A stretch of 64,000 nt of DNA from an uncultured Alistipes sp. (GTDB taxonomy: Bacteria > Bacteroidota > Bacteroidia > Bacteroidales > Rikenellaceae). Below the pieces are notes generated by a model. The model was not told the DNA's origin. It saw only the letters and a list, made by a program, of their open reading frames with translations, and ran no database searches. The stretch is from assembly GCA_910576555.1 (NCBI GenBank), contig CAJTIY010000004.1, forward strand, positions 124,001 to 188,000, in the 5' to 3' direction. Positions 20,753 through 29,303 of the stretch are shown piece after piece; position 1 is the stretch's first letter; each line of letters starts with the position of its first letter. The position numbers and the translations under genes were made by a program.

Positions 20753-20870
20753 AGCCGCAGAACACACAGCTGGGACCGCCCCAGCAGCCGCAGAACACAC
20801 AGCCGGGACCGCCCCAGCAGCCGCAGAACACACAGCCGAGACCGTCCCCACAACCGCAAAATACACCGCC
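20753..20870. repeat. 33-bp tandem repeat in the pckA-frr gap
   Basis: Three and a half copies of a 33-bp unit (core CAGCCGCAGAACACACAGC, then GGGACCGCCCC) decaying to the right. Read on the plus strand in one frame it encodes 11-residue units QQPQNTQPGPP, but no start or gene context supports translation. The rest of 20531-21285 is gene-free and carries other short direct repeats, including TCGCTCCGCCCACGAAAAAC near 21083 and again near 21149. Confidence 0.75.
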
Positions 20871-21285
20871 GGAATCGGCTCCGTGCGCACGCTCCCGACC
20901 GCTCGCCCCGCAAAGCGGCTCCGTTCACTCGTTCCCCGCTCCGGGTAACCGCACGAAAAAGGCGGCTCCGGCCGGGGATACGCTGCGGAGACGTCGGCCG
21001 ACCGTCTACCCCCGAACGATGCCGGTGCGGCATCCGATCGTCGCATCGCACACCCTTTCCGAAAGTTCCCGACCGTCGCCATCGCTCCGCCCACGAAAAA
21101 CGTCCGAAAACCCCAGCCCTCTCCCCGGACAGAAACAAGCCCCGTCGCTCCGCCCACGAAAAACGCCTGCAGACACCCGCGCCGGCAACGCACCGACAGC
21201 AAGGCCCGCAGGCGATTCTTCCCGGAAAACCCCGGCGAAAGCGGCCCGCGAAGCGCCCGGGGCACCCCGCTGCCGCAGGGAGCGG

Positions 21286-21843
21286 TCAGACGGTCATGAT
21301 CTCCTTCTCCTTCTTGGCGATCGACTCGTCGAGCAGCTTCGTGAACTTGTCGAGCAGCTTCTGCGTCCGTGCTTCGCCGTCCTTCGCCTCATCCTCGGGC
21401 ATCCCCTCCTTCTGGGCCTTCTTGAAGGCCTCGAGGGCATCGCGGCGGGCGTTGCGCAGGCTGATGCGGGCCGTCTCGGCCTCGCCGCGCACCTGCTTCA
21501 CGAGCCCCTTGCGGCGCTCCTCCGTAAGGGGCGGAATCGATAGGCGGATCTGCTCGCCGTTGTTCGAGGGGGTCAGGCCGATGTTCGAATCGATGATCGC
21601 CTTCTCGATCGGGCGGATCATGTTCTTGTCCCACGGCTGGATCAGAATCGTCTTGGCATCGGGCACGGTGACGCTCGCAGCGCCCGTGACGGGCACCTGC
21701 GAACCGAAGTAGTCGACCATCACGCCGTTGAGCACGTTGGGCGACGCCTTGCCGGCGCGCACGTTCAGAAGTTCCTCTTCGAGGTGATCGATCGCCTTCT
21801 GCATGCGCTGGGAGGCGTCGTTGAGAATCGTGTTGGTGTCCAT
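21286..21843 (-). CDS. frr: Ribosome recycling factor
   Basis: 185 residues, exact family length. Works with EF-G to split post-termination ribosomes. Visible signatures: MQKAIDHLEEELLNVRAGKASPNVLNGVMVDYFGSQVPV at the N-terminus, IQPWDKNMIRPIEKAI, and NNGEQIRLSIPPLTEERRKGLVKQV, followed by the long helical region with RNARRDALEAFKKAQKEG. It lies 6 bases after the TlpA-like gene and downstream of pyrH, so the classic pyrH-frr order is kept but with an insertion. Confidence 0.97.
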   Translation of the reverse strand: MDTNTILNDASQRMQKAIDHLEEELLNVRAGKASPNVLNGVMVDYFGSQVPVTGAASVTVPDAKTILIQPWDKNMIRPIEKAIIDSNIGLTPSNNGEQIRLSIPPLTEERRKGLVKQVRGEAETARISLRNARRDALEAFKKAQKEGMPEDEAKDGEARTQKLLDKFTKLLDESIAKKEKEIMTV

Positions 21844-21849
21844 AGCGTA

Positions 21850-22437
21850 TTATCTTTTTTCGAGTGTTTGTTCGATCGTGGCGATCAGCTCCGCGAACTC
21901 CTCCCCGTCGTAGCCCACCGTAGCGGCGACCACCCGTCCGTCGCGGCCGATCAGGAAGTTGCGCGGAATGAAGTTCGTAGCATAAAGGTCGTAGACGCGC
22001 CGCTCGGGGTCGAGCGCCATCGGGAACGCGTATCCCGTCCGCTCGCGGAACGCCGCGACGGCGCTCCGCTCCTCGCCCCGCGAGACGGGCAGGAAGAGGA
22101 AATCGCGCCCTGCGAAGCGGTCGATGAGCTCCGTCTGCACGCGCGCGAGCTCCTCGCGGCAGGGCGGGCACCACGTAGCCCAGAAGTTGAGCAGCACGAC
22201 CTTGCCGCGCAGCGACGAGAGGGTCAGCTCGCCCCCGTCGAAGAGTTCGACCGTGAAGTCGGGCGCCGCGGCCCCGACCCCGACGAGCGTCGTCGCGGCC
22301 GTTTCGTCGGCGCTCTCCGCCGCCGTGCCCCGCGTCGTGCGGCCGCCGCAGGAGGGCAGCAGCAGGATCGCGGCGAGGATCGCGGCGATGAGCGCCAGCA
22401 TGATCCAGAGTTGTTTGTCGCTTTTCTTGGTAGCCAT
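21850..22437 (-). CDS. TlpA-like thioredoxin family protein, membrane-anchored
   Basis: 195 residues. The N-terminus MATKKSDKQLWIMLALIAAI is a single membrane anchor; LLLPSCGG just after it could also be a lipobox. The periplasmic domain has the AhpC/TSA-TlpA fold: VGAAAPDFTVELFDGGELTLSSLRGKVVLLNFWATWCPPCREEL with the redox CPPC, and later NFIPRNFLIGRDGRVV. Likely a thiol-disulfide oxidoreductase for envelope proteins or cytochrome maturation. The start at 22437 was chosen because the upstream extension is not membrane-like. It separates pyrH from frr. Confidence 0.9.
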   Translation of the reverse strand: MATKKSDKQLWIMLALIAAILAAILLLPSCGGRTTRGTAAESADETAATTLVGVGAAAPDFTVELFDGGELTLSSLRGKVVLLNFWATWCPPCREELARVQTELIDRFAGRDFLFLPVSRGEERSAVAAFRERTGYAFPMALDPERRVYDLYATNFIPRNFLIGRDGRVVAATVGYDGEEFAELIATIEQTLEKR

Positions 22438-22548
22438 AAATCGTTGCGTAATTCGCGCCCTCCGGTCCGGGGCGCTTCGTAAGGATGGAATCAGGACGCT
22501 GCCACTCGGGAAAAACACGCTCGCGAGCGCCGGACGCAGCTCCGTCCG

Positions 22549-23256
22549 CTACAGCTCCACGAGCGTACCGATCCCCTCGCCCGCCAGCACGCGGCCGAGA
22601 TTGCCCGGCGTATCCATATCGAAGACGACGATCGGCAGCCGGTTTTCGCGGCAGAGCGTGAAAGCCGTCTGGTCCATCACCTTCAGCCGGCGCGCGAGCA
22701 CCTCGTCGAAGGTGATGCGGTCGAACTTCTCGGCCGCGGGATCCTTCTCCGGATCGGCCGTGTAGACCCCGTCGACGCGCGTGCCCTTGAGCAGCACCTC
22801 GGCCTCGATCTCGATGCCGCGCAGCGCCGATGCCGAGTCGGTCGTGAAGTAGGGGTTGGAGGTTCCGCCGCCGATGATGACCACGTAGCCCGCCTCGAGG
22901 TATTCGAGCGCCCGCGCTTTGGAGAAGTACTCCCCGATGGGCTCCATACGGATCGAGGTGAGCACCTTGCACTTCACGCCGTTGTCCTCCAGCGCCGACT
23001 GCAGCGCCAGCGAGTTGATGATCGTGGCCAGCATGCCCATCTGATCGCCCTTCACGCGGTCGAAACCCCGCTTGGCCCCGGTCAGACCGCGGAAGATGTT
23101 GCCGCCGCCGATGACGATGCCGATCTGCACGCCCGTCTCTGCCGCCGCCTTGATCTGCTCGGCATAGGACTGGAGCACCTCGGGCGAAAGTCCGTAGCGT
23201 TGCGTTCCCTGCAGCGATTCGCCGCTCAATTTCAGAAGTATGCGTCCGTATTTCAT
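22549..23256 (-). CDS. pyrH: Uridylate kinase (UMP kinase)
   Basis: 235 residues of the amino-acid-kinase fold that phosphorylates UMP to UDP. Visible motifs: YGRILLKLSGESLQG at the N-terminus, GVQIGIVIGGGNIFRG, GFDRVKGDQMGMLATIINSL, and the nucleotide-binding TDSASALRGIEIEAEVLLKGTRVDGVYTADP. First gene of the pyrH-tlpA-frr group. A weak promoter-like TATCTTCG lies at 23280-23287, 24 bases before the ATG. Confidence 0.97.
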   Translation of the reverse strand: MKYGRILLKLSGESLQGTQRYGLSPEVLQSYAEQIKAAAETGVQIGIVIGGGNIFRGLTGAKRGFDRVKGDQMGMLATIINSLALQSALEDNGVKCKVLTSIRMEPIGEYFSKARALEYLEAGYVVIIGGGTSNPYFTTDSASALRGIEIEAEVLLKGTRVDGVYTADPEKDPAAEKFDRITFDEVLARRLKVMDQTAFTLCRENRLPIVVFDMDTPGNLGRVLAGEGIGTLVEL

Positions 23257-23499
23257 GAAGGTAACTCTTTATCGTTATGCGAAGATAGGCATTTTTTCCG
23301 GAAAACCGCGCACGAACGGCTCTATCTTTGACTCCTCGCCGACCGCACCGCCCCGACGGGCCGCTTCGCCGCCCGCTCTTTCGGGTTTTCGGCTCCGCAC
23401 GGACGTCGCCCGCGACCGCATTCGGCGAACTTCCGCTCGCCGCCCGTCCGCAAGTTCGGGTCTACAGAAGCGGCTCCCGCCCGACGGACTGCGAACGAT

Positions 23500-23760
23500 C
23501 TTGCATTTGCGCCCGACTTTTCGTACTTTTGGCTGCGCCCAAGATACTCCGTCTCGGCATAATCAAGCTAACGCTTGCTTCTGCGCTCGACTTTTCGTAT
23601 CTTTGACATTCGTCCAAGATACTCTCGCTCGGCAAACTGCAAGCAAGCGAGCTGTTTTTGCCCTCGACTTTTCGTACTTTTGGCTGCGCCCAAGATACTC
23701 TCGCTCGGCAAACTGCAAGCAAGCTTGCATTTGCCCTCGCTTATTCGTATCTTTGCCCTG
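23500..23760 (+). repeat. Tandem array of four promoter-containing repeats upstream of dxs
   Basis: Four units of 73-77 bp. Each carries TTG (CTG in the third) + 20 bases + a TAnnTTTG box at 23524-23531, 23598-23605, 23675-23682 and 23748-23755. Conserved segments are CTCGACTTTTCGTA, GCCCAAGATACTC and GCTCGGCAAACTGCAAGCAA; the latter forms short inverted repeats with neighbouring GCTTGC/AGCGAGC. 23288-23499 upstream is gene-free. Confidence 0.85.
23748..23755 (+). promoter_or_regulatory. Proximal promoter of dxs
   Basis: TATCTTTG, 20 bases downstream of TTG in the last repeat unit. The ATG at 23763 begins only 8 bases after it, so the message from this promoter would be nearly leaderless; the upstream copies would give longer leaders. 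Confidence 0.6.
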
Positions 23761-23762
23761 CT

Positions 23763-25637
23763 ATGTCGCCGAAAGATTACCGACTGCTCGAACGGATCGA
23801 TTCGCCGCAGGAGCTCAAAAAGCTCCGGCCGGAGGAGTTGCGCCGTTACTGCGACGAACTGCGCCGCTACATCATCGACGAATGCTCGGTCAACCCGGGC
23901 CATCTGGCCTCGAGCCTCGGAGCCGTGGAGCTGGCCGCAGCGCTGCACTATGTCTACAACACGCCCGACGACCGCATCGTATGGGACGTCGGCCACCAGA
24001 CCTACGCCCACAAGATCATCACGGGGCGCCGCGAGGCGTTCCGCCGCAAGCGCCGGCTGGGCGGCATCAGCGGCTTTCCGCGCATGGCCGAAAGCCCCTA
24101 CGACGCCTTCGGCGGCGGCCACGCCTCGGTCTCGATCTCGGCGGCGTTCGGCATGGCGAAGGCCGCCGAGCTGCGGGGCGAGCGGCGCAAGGTGGTGGCC
24201 GTCATCGGCGACGGTTCGATGACGGGAGGCCTCGCCTTCGAGGGGCTCAACAACGCCGGAGCCTCGCGCGGCACCGACCTGCTGGTGATCCTCAACGACA
24301 ACAACATGGCGATCGACCAAGCGACGGGGGCGCTGAAGAGCTGCCTGCTGAAGCTGTCGACCTCGAAACACTACAACCGCTTCAAGCAGTCGCTGTGGCG
24401 GACGCTCCACCATGCGCCCCGCGTGCTGCACCTCTGCCAGAAGGCGTGGAACGGTCTGAAGCAGGGGCTTCTGAACAACTCCAACCTCTTCGAGAGCCTT
24501 GACTTCCGCTATTTCGGGCCGATCGACGGCCACAACCTCCCCGAGCTGGTGCGCACGCTGCGCGCATTGCGCGAGATCGAAGGCCCGAAGCTCCTCCACG
24601 TCATGACCACCAAAGGCAAGGGCTACCTCCCCGCCGAGCACGACCAGCCCACGTGGCACGCCCCGGGGCGCTTCAACCCCGACACGGGCGAACGCATCGC
24701 CGCGAAGGGCGCCACGGCCCGCTATCAGGATGTCTTCGGCCGCACGCTCGTGGAGCTGGCCCGCGCCGATGCGCGGGTGGTGGGCGTCACGCCCGCCATG
24801 CCCACGGGCTGCTCGATGAATCTGCTCATGCAGGAGATGCCCCGCCGCTGCTTCGACGTCGGCATCGCCGAGGGACACGCCGTGACCTTCTCCGCCGGAC
24901 TGGCCGCCGCCGGGATGGTCCCCTTCTGCAACATCTACTCGACCTTCATGCAGCGCGCCTACGACAACGTGATCCACGATGTCGCCATACAGGGGCTTCC
25001 GGTGGTGATGTGCCTCGACCGGGGCGGCCTCGTGGGCGAGGACGGCGTAACGCACCACGGTCTGTTCGACATGGCGGCCTTCGCCGCCGTCCCGGGACTC
25101 ACGATCGCCGCTCCGATGGACGAGCGCGAGCTCCGCAACCTGATGTACACGGCGCTCCATGCCGGCAAGCCCTTCATGATCCGCTATCCGCGCGGAGGCG
25201 GCGCCGGCGCGGCGTGGGAGGGCATGCCTTTCGAAACGCTGCCCGAAGGCCGGGGTCGCCGGCTCCGCACGGGCAGCGACGTCGCGCTGCTGACCGTCGG
25301 CACGACGGGCAACGCCGGAGCGCGGGCCGCCGAGCGGGCCTCAGCCGCCGGCACGAGCGTCGCCCACTACGACCTACGCTTCGTCAAACCCCTCGACGAA
25401 GAGCTTCTCGACGAGGTCGGCCGCACCTTCCGGCGCGTGGTGACGGTCGAGGACGGATGCCTTCGCGGCGGCGTGGGCGAGGCCGTCGCTGCCTTCTTCA
25501 ACCGGCGCGGCCACGACGTCGCGGTCCGCACGCTCGGCATCGGCGACGCATGGATCGACCACGGCACCCCCGCAGAGCTCTACGCCCTCTGCGGCTACGA
25601 CGAGGAGGGCATCCTCCGCGCGCTCACGGAGCGATAA
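23763..25637 (+). CDS. dxs: 1-deoxy-D-xylulose-5-phosphate synthase
   Basis: 624 residues. Condenses pyruvate and glyceraldehyde-3-phosphate, the first step of the MEP isoprenoid pathway, using thiamine diphosphate. Motifs: HLASSLGAVELAAALHYVYN, WDVGHQTYAHKIITGR, the ThDP site VIGDGSMTGGLAFEGLNNAG...LNDNNMAI, the transketolase pyrimidine-binding block FDVGIAEGHAVTFSAGLAAAG, and a C-terminal domain with VEDGCLRGGVGEAVAAF. The frame stays open upstream through the promoter repeats, but the ATG at 23763 (MSPKDYRLLERIDSPQELK) matches homologue starts. Confidence 0.96.
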   Translation: MSPKDYRLLERIDSPQELKKLRPEELRRYCDELRRYIIDECSVNPGHLASSLGAVELAAALHYVYNTPDDRIVWDVGHQTYAHKIITGRREAFRRKRRLGGISGFPRMAESPYDAFGGGHASVSISAAFGMAKAAELRGERRKVVAVIGDGSMTGGLAFEGLNNAGASRGTDLLVILNDNNMAIDQATGALKSCLLKLSTSKHYNRFKQSLWRTLHHAPRVLHLCQKAWNGLKQGLLNNSNLFESLDFRYFGPIDGHNLPELVRTLRALREIEGPKLLHVMTTKGKGYLPAEHDQPTWHAPGRFNPDTGERIAAKGATARYQDVFGRTLVELARADARVVGVTPAMPTGCSMNLLMQEMPRRCFDVGIAEGHAVTFSAGLAAAGMVPFCNIYSTFMQRAYDNVIHDVAIQGLPVVMCLDRGGLVGEDGVTHHGLFDMAAFAAVPGLTIAAPMDERELRNLMYTALHAGKPFMIRYPRGGGAGAAWEGMPFETLPEGRGRRLRTGSDVALLTVGTTGNAGARAAERASAAGTSVAHYDLRFVKPLDEELLDEVGRTFRRVVTVEDGCLRGGVGEAVAAFFNRRGHDVAVRTLGIGDAWIDHGTPAELYALCGYDEEGILRALTER

Positions 25638-26308
25638 CAGCCTCCGAGCAGCCGCAGTCGAGAGCGTGCCCGAGGCACCCGGCCGCAGCCCGCTTCACAC
25701 CCCGGCACCCTCCGCCACTACCCGCAGCGCACTCGACGACCCGACATGCCCCGCCGCAACTCGCTCCGCAACCCGGCGCCCTCTGCTGCCACCCGATGCA
25801 GTCACCTCCGCAGCCCGACCCGCATCATCCTCCCCGCAGGCCCCGGGCGCGGCACACCGTCCGGCACGGCACCGCAACGTTCCGCCGCCTCTCCCGCAAC
25901 CCCGTGCGCACCCGTCGCCGCACACCGACCCTGCCCGGCCCCGAATCCCGACCGCAGCGCCCCGCGCGCAGACGATCCGCCGCACCCGAACGATCCGCAC
26001 CTTCGATCGTCAGCCCGTTCCCGCCCCCGTAATCTACCGTCAGCCCCTCCTGCCGCCCGCTGCCGCTCTCCTATCGCCCTCCCGCCGACCCGACCGCACA
26101 GCCCACCTACCAGCCGCCCTCTCCCGTCGGCCTCCCTCCCCCGAGCCTCCCGCAACCGTTGCCGCCCGCAACCGTTGCCGCCCGCAAACCGCCGCCGCGG
26201 ACACACTCCGCCCCCTTTTTCCGCACACAGGGCCCATCGCCACCGCCCCGCGACCGGTTCCGGCACAAAATCTGCGGAGCGCACACCCATCCGACACTCC
26301 GCACAACG
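25638..26308. other. 670-bp gene-free C-rich region
   Basis: No gene supported. C-rich on the plus strand with recurring CCCGCAACC and CCGCCCGCAACCGTTG (tandem near 26150-26190). No clear TAnnTTTG promoter was found before the lipocalin gene. Confidence 0.5.
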
Positions 26309-26896
26309 ATGGTCACACTCTTTTTCATCCTCTTCCTGCTGATTACCCTGCTCATGATCGCTTGGGTGGTCCGCACCCTGCTGCACGGACGCATCGACCG
26401 CCGCACGGTCGCGACGCTCGACCTCGCCCGCTACATGGGCCTCTGGTACGAAATCGCCCGGCTCGAAAACCGGTTCGAACTGGGCATGGTGGCCGTCACG
26501 GCCCGTTACACGCTGCGCGACGACGGCTCGATCGAGGTGGTCAACAGCGGCGTTTCGCCCCGCAACCACGAACGGCACACGGCCGTGGGCCGCGCGAAGA
26601 CGAAGGGCCCCGGACGACTCTGGGTTTCGTTCGCGGGTCCCTTCGGTTCGGATTACAACATCTTGGAATTGAGCCCCGAATACGAATGGGCGCTGGTCGG
26701 CGGCCGCTCGGCCTCCTATCTGTGGATCCTCGCCCGGCACCCCGAGCTCGACGCCGCGACGTTCGAGCTGCTCAAGACGAAGGCGCAACAGCGCGGCTAC
26801 GACATCGAACAGCTCCTCACGGTCGATCAGAGCCTCCACCGCGCACCGGACGCCCCGGAAGAGCCGCAGGCCCCGAACGAACCGGCGCGCGCCTGA
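26309..26896 (+). CDS. Lipocalin family protein with N-terminal membrane anchor
   Basis: 195 residues. The N-terminus MVTLFFILFLLITLLMIAWV is a strongly hydrophobic anchor rather than a lipobox. The body is a bacterial lipocalin (Blc-like): DLARYMGLWYEIARLENRFE contains the GxW signature, followed by VAVTARYTLRDDGSIEVVNSG, GRLWVSFAGPFGSDYNILELS and EYEWALVGGRSASYLWILAR. Bacterial lipocalins bind lysophospholipids or fatty acids at the envelope. The frame extends upstream to 26159, but that part is Pro/Arg-rich intergenic sequence. The C-terminal ~20 residues are low-complexity (Pro/Glu/Ala). Confidence 0.88.
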   Translation: MVTLFFILFLLITLLMIAWVVRTLLHGRIDRRTVATLDLARYMGLWYEIARLENRFELGMVAVTARYTLRDDGSIEVVNSGVSPRNHERHTAVGRAKTKGPGRLWVSFAGPFGSDYNILELSPEYEWALVGGRSASYLWILARHPELDAATFELLKTKAQQRGYDIEQLLTVDQSLHRAPDAPEEPQAPNEPARA

Positions 26897-26985
26897 ACCG
26901 GCTCCCGCCGCCGCGCCGGAGCGCACTCCGAAGCCGCCCCTAAAGCCGCATCCGAAGCCGTCGCACGCCCGAACCCCTGCAACGC

Positions 26986-27014
26986 AAAAGGCCGCCCCCG
27001 AAGGACGACCTTTT
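26986..27014. terminator. Bidirectional terminator between lipocalin gene and yaaA
   Basis: AAAAGGCCGCCC pairs with GGACGACCTTTT (some G-T pairs) with a UUCG-type loop on the minus strand, between convergent genes. Confidence 0.8.
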
Positions 27015-27095
27015 CAACATTCCGGCACACGGATACCCCGCCCGCCCCGACAGAAGCCCCGCTCTGTCGCGCCCCGCTGCTCCGGACACCCCGCC

Positions 27096-28016
27096 TCACA
27101 GCACGAACATCCACCGGTCGCCCTCGCTGCGGGCCGCATCGAAGCGAAACCCCTCCCACGCGAAGGCTTTCAACCCCTCGGGATCGTCGAGGCGGTGCTT
27201 CACCGCATAACGCGTCATCTCGCCGCGGCACATCTTGGCATAGACCGTCACGGTGCGCAGCCGCTCGCCGGCGGCGACCCTGAATTCGGGCGTCACGACC
27301 CGCACCTCGCGGCAGACGCGCCGCCAGTCGAACATCCGTTTCATCTCCGCGCTGGCCAGATCGACCAGCACCCCGTCGTCGGCCTTCGTGCGGGCGATGA
27401 GCTCGTCGGTCAGCATCGGCCGCCAGTAGGCGAAGAGCGTGCGGTCGTCGGCCGCAAGCAGCCGCGCGTCGCCCTCCATCCGGTAGGGCCGCACGCCGTC
27501 CAGCGGCCGCAGCAGACCGTAGAGAAACGACACGATGTTGATCCGCCCCTGCGCGAATGCGAGCTCCGCGGCCGAAAAGTCGTGCGCCGCGATCCGCTTG
27601 AAGACGATGCCTGCATAGGCCGCGATCGCAGCCGTCGACGGGGCCTCCGCATCGTGGAACCGCCGGTAGCGGAGCGCACACGCCGCGGCGATCCGACGGT
27701 CGACCCGCAGCAGGGCGGCCAGCTCCTCCACCGGCAGCGCGGCCGCCGTCAGAGCCAGCTCCGAGGCTTCGGCCGCAAAACGCGGACGCGTCACAGAAGC
27801 CGCCGACAACGCTGCGGCCTCCGACGGCACGGGCGACTCCGGCATGGACGCCGCCGACGGCACGGGTGTCACGGGTGTCACGGGAGGAACCGATGCCGCA
27901 GAAGTCACCGGCATCACAGTCGTCGCGGACGCCACCGGCATCGCGGATGTCGCAGTCGTCGCGGCCGCGCCCTCCGCGTCGGCCATCGTCTTGGCACAGG
28001 CGAGCAGAATCTGCAT
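27096..28016 (-). CDS. yaaA: Peroxide stress protein YaaA (DUF328) with low-complexity insertion
   Basis: 306 residues versus about 250-260 in the family. The start MQILLACAKTMA, then TRPRFAAEASELALTAAALPVEELAALLRV, YAGIVFKRIAAHDFSAAELAFAQGRINIVSFLYGLLRPLDGVRPYRMEGDARL and VTVYAKMCRGEMTRYAVKH are all YaaA blocks. YaaA limits intracellular free iron during peroxide stress and binds DNA. Between residues ~14 and ~66 lies an Ala/Thr/Ser/Pro/Val-only insertion built of repeats such as ATSAMPV and PVTPVTPVP, encoded by a degenerate minisatellite that keeps the frame. It interrupts a loop right after the conserved N-terminal strand, so folding could survive. 13 bases separate the stop of this gene's upstream region from the radical SAM gene's stop at 28030. 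Confidence 0.9.
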   Translation of the reverse strand: MQILLACAKTMADAEGAAATTATSAMPVASATTVMPVTSAASVPPVTPVTPVPSAASMPESPVPSEAAALSAASVTRPRFAAEASELALTAAALPVEELAALLRVDRRIAAACALRYRRFHDAEAPSTAAIAAYAGIVFKRIAAHDFSAAELAFAQGRINIVSFLYGLLRPLDGVRPYRMEGDARLLAADDRTLFAYWRPMLTDELIARTKADDGVLVDLASAEMKRMFDWRRVCREVRVVTPEFRVAAGERLRTVTVYAKMCRGEMTRYAVKHRLDDPEGLKAFAWEGFRFDAARSEGDRWMFVL

Positions 28017-28029
28017 GGCAAATACCCGG

Positions 28030-28803
28030 TCAGGCGACCGAACAGGGGATTCCGAGCGCCTCGACCCGCGCGGCGATCCGCTCCAGCTCCTCGCGCGGCA
28101 CCCGCTCGAGCGTCGGGCAGGGGGTGTCGCGGTCGAGCGAATAGACCATGACCCGCCCGGGACGGATTTCGTCCACGAGCGCGAGCCACGCCGCGACCTC
28201 CCGTTCGACGGTGTTGTCCACCGGCTCGCCGTTGCACGTGCCGCGCAGGAACATCGTCTGGAGCACCATGCGCCCTTCGAAGGCCTTCATCCGCTCCGCC
28301 ACGTCGCGCACCGCGTAGGAGGCGCTCTGGGGCAGGTTGATGCGGCGGACCGTCTCGTCGAACGCCGAGTCGAGCTTCAGGATGTTGTTGTCGACCCGCA
28401 GCAGCGCCCGCCGCACGTCGTCGCGGTGCAGCTGCGTGGCGTTGGAGAGCACCGAAACCTTCGCCGCGGGACACAGCGCATCGCGCAGGGCGATCGTGTC
28501 GCCGATCACCGCCTCGAACTCCGGGTGGAGCGTCGGCTCGCCGTTTCCGGCGAAGGTGATGACGTCGGGCGGCGTCCCGGCCGCCACCATGCGCCGCAGC
28601 ACCTCCTCCAGCTGACGGCGGATATCCTCCCGCCGGTTGAAGCGCCGCGGGCCGGGATGGTCGGCATTCCAGCCGCACTCGCAGTAGATGCAGTCGAAGC
28701 TGCAGAGTTTCGATGCCACGGGCAGCAGATTGACCCCCAGCGAAAGCCCCAGCCGCCGCGAATGCACGGGGCCGAAGATGATGTCGGAATAGAGTGCAGT
28801 CAT
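28030..28803 (-). CDS. Radical SAM protein (COG0731-like Fe-S oxidoreductase)
   Basis: 257 residues from the ATG at 28803. MTALYSDIIFGPVHSRRLGLSLGVN is the distinctive N-terminus of this Bacteroidota radical SAM group; KLCSFDCIYCECGWN holds the CxxxCxxC cluster motif. VITFAGNGEPTLHPEF and KLDSAFDETVRRIN are the SAM-binding and substrate-side blocks. The substrate is unknown. An alternative ATG at 28824 (adding MPNLTQH) overlaps the TAA of the lipoprotein gene as TAATG, so translational coupling is possible; 28803 fits homologue starts better. Confidence 0.85.
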   Translation of the reverse strand: MTALYSDIIFGPVHSRRLGLSLGVNLLPVASKLCSFDCIYCECGWNADHPGPRRFNRREDIRRQLEEVLRRMVAAGTPPDVITFAGNGEPTLHPEFEAVIGDTIALRDALCPAAKVSVLSNATQLHRDDVRRALLRVDNNILKLDSAFDETVRRINLPQSASYAVRDVAERMKAFEGRMVLQTMFLRGTCNGEPVDNTVEREVAAWLALVDEIRPGRVMVYSLDRDTPCPTLERVPREELERIAARVEALGIPCSVA

Positions 28804-28823
28804 ATGTTGTGTAAGATTCGGCA

Positions 28824-29198
28824 TTACTGTCCCTCGGCGGCATCCGCCGCGAATCGGCTCAGGTCGATATGGTCGACCCCGGTCAGATCGGCGAAGGTCA
28901 CCGTGCGGGCGCCCTCCACGCCGACGACCACCTCGTGGGCCATCGTGTTGCGGTAGGTATGCGCGGCATCGGCCGCATAGGGCTCCTTCGCACCGTCGCC
29001 CCAGTCGATCGCGCCGCGCACGTCCGCGCCCTCGAACGCCGGAACGCAGTAATAAAGGTTGTAATGGGTGATCCGCACCTGCTGCCCGGCCCCGACGGGA
29101 TCGGGCCCCGGCGGCACGGGGTCGGTCTTCTCGCCGCCGCAGGCAGCGAACAGCAGCGCCGCAAGCGCCGCGCACGATACCGCTACGTTATTTTTCAT
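28824..29198 (-). CDS. Small lipoprotein with a PKD-like segment
   Basis: 124 residues from the ATG at 29198 (three residues more from 29207). MKNNVAVSCAALAALLFAAC is a lipoprotein signal with lipobox FAAC, followed by a Pro-rich linker. AIDWGDGAKEPYAADAAHTY carries the WGDG...H-x-Y pattern of PKD folds, and VGVEGARTVTFADLTGVDHIDLSRF could be a short strand-rich end. It lies about 100 bases after the C10 peptidase gene on the same strand, a pairing in which such lipoproteins sometimes act as inhibitors or surface partners. Function is not known. Confidence 0.75.
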   Translation of the reverse strand: MKNNVAVSCAALAALLFAACGGEKTDPVPPGPDPVGAGQQVRITHYNLYYCVPAFEGADVRGAIDWGDGAKEPYAADAAHTYRNTMAHEVVVGVEGARTVTFADLTGVDHIDLSRFAADAAEGQ

Positions 29199-29303
29199 CG
29201 TCTCCATTCGTTATTCGTTCCTATCGCGCCTGCCGCCCGCCCACGGCGGGCGCAGTCCTCTTCGTCGTCGGCCCGTACCGGCCACAGCGCAACCCGCCGC
29301 GGG

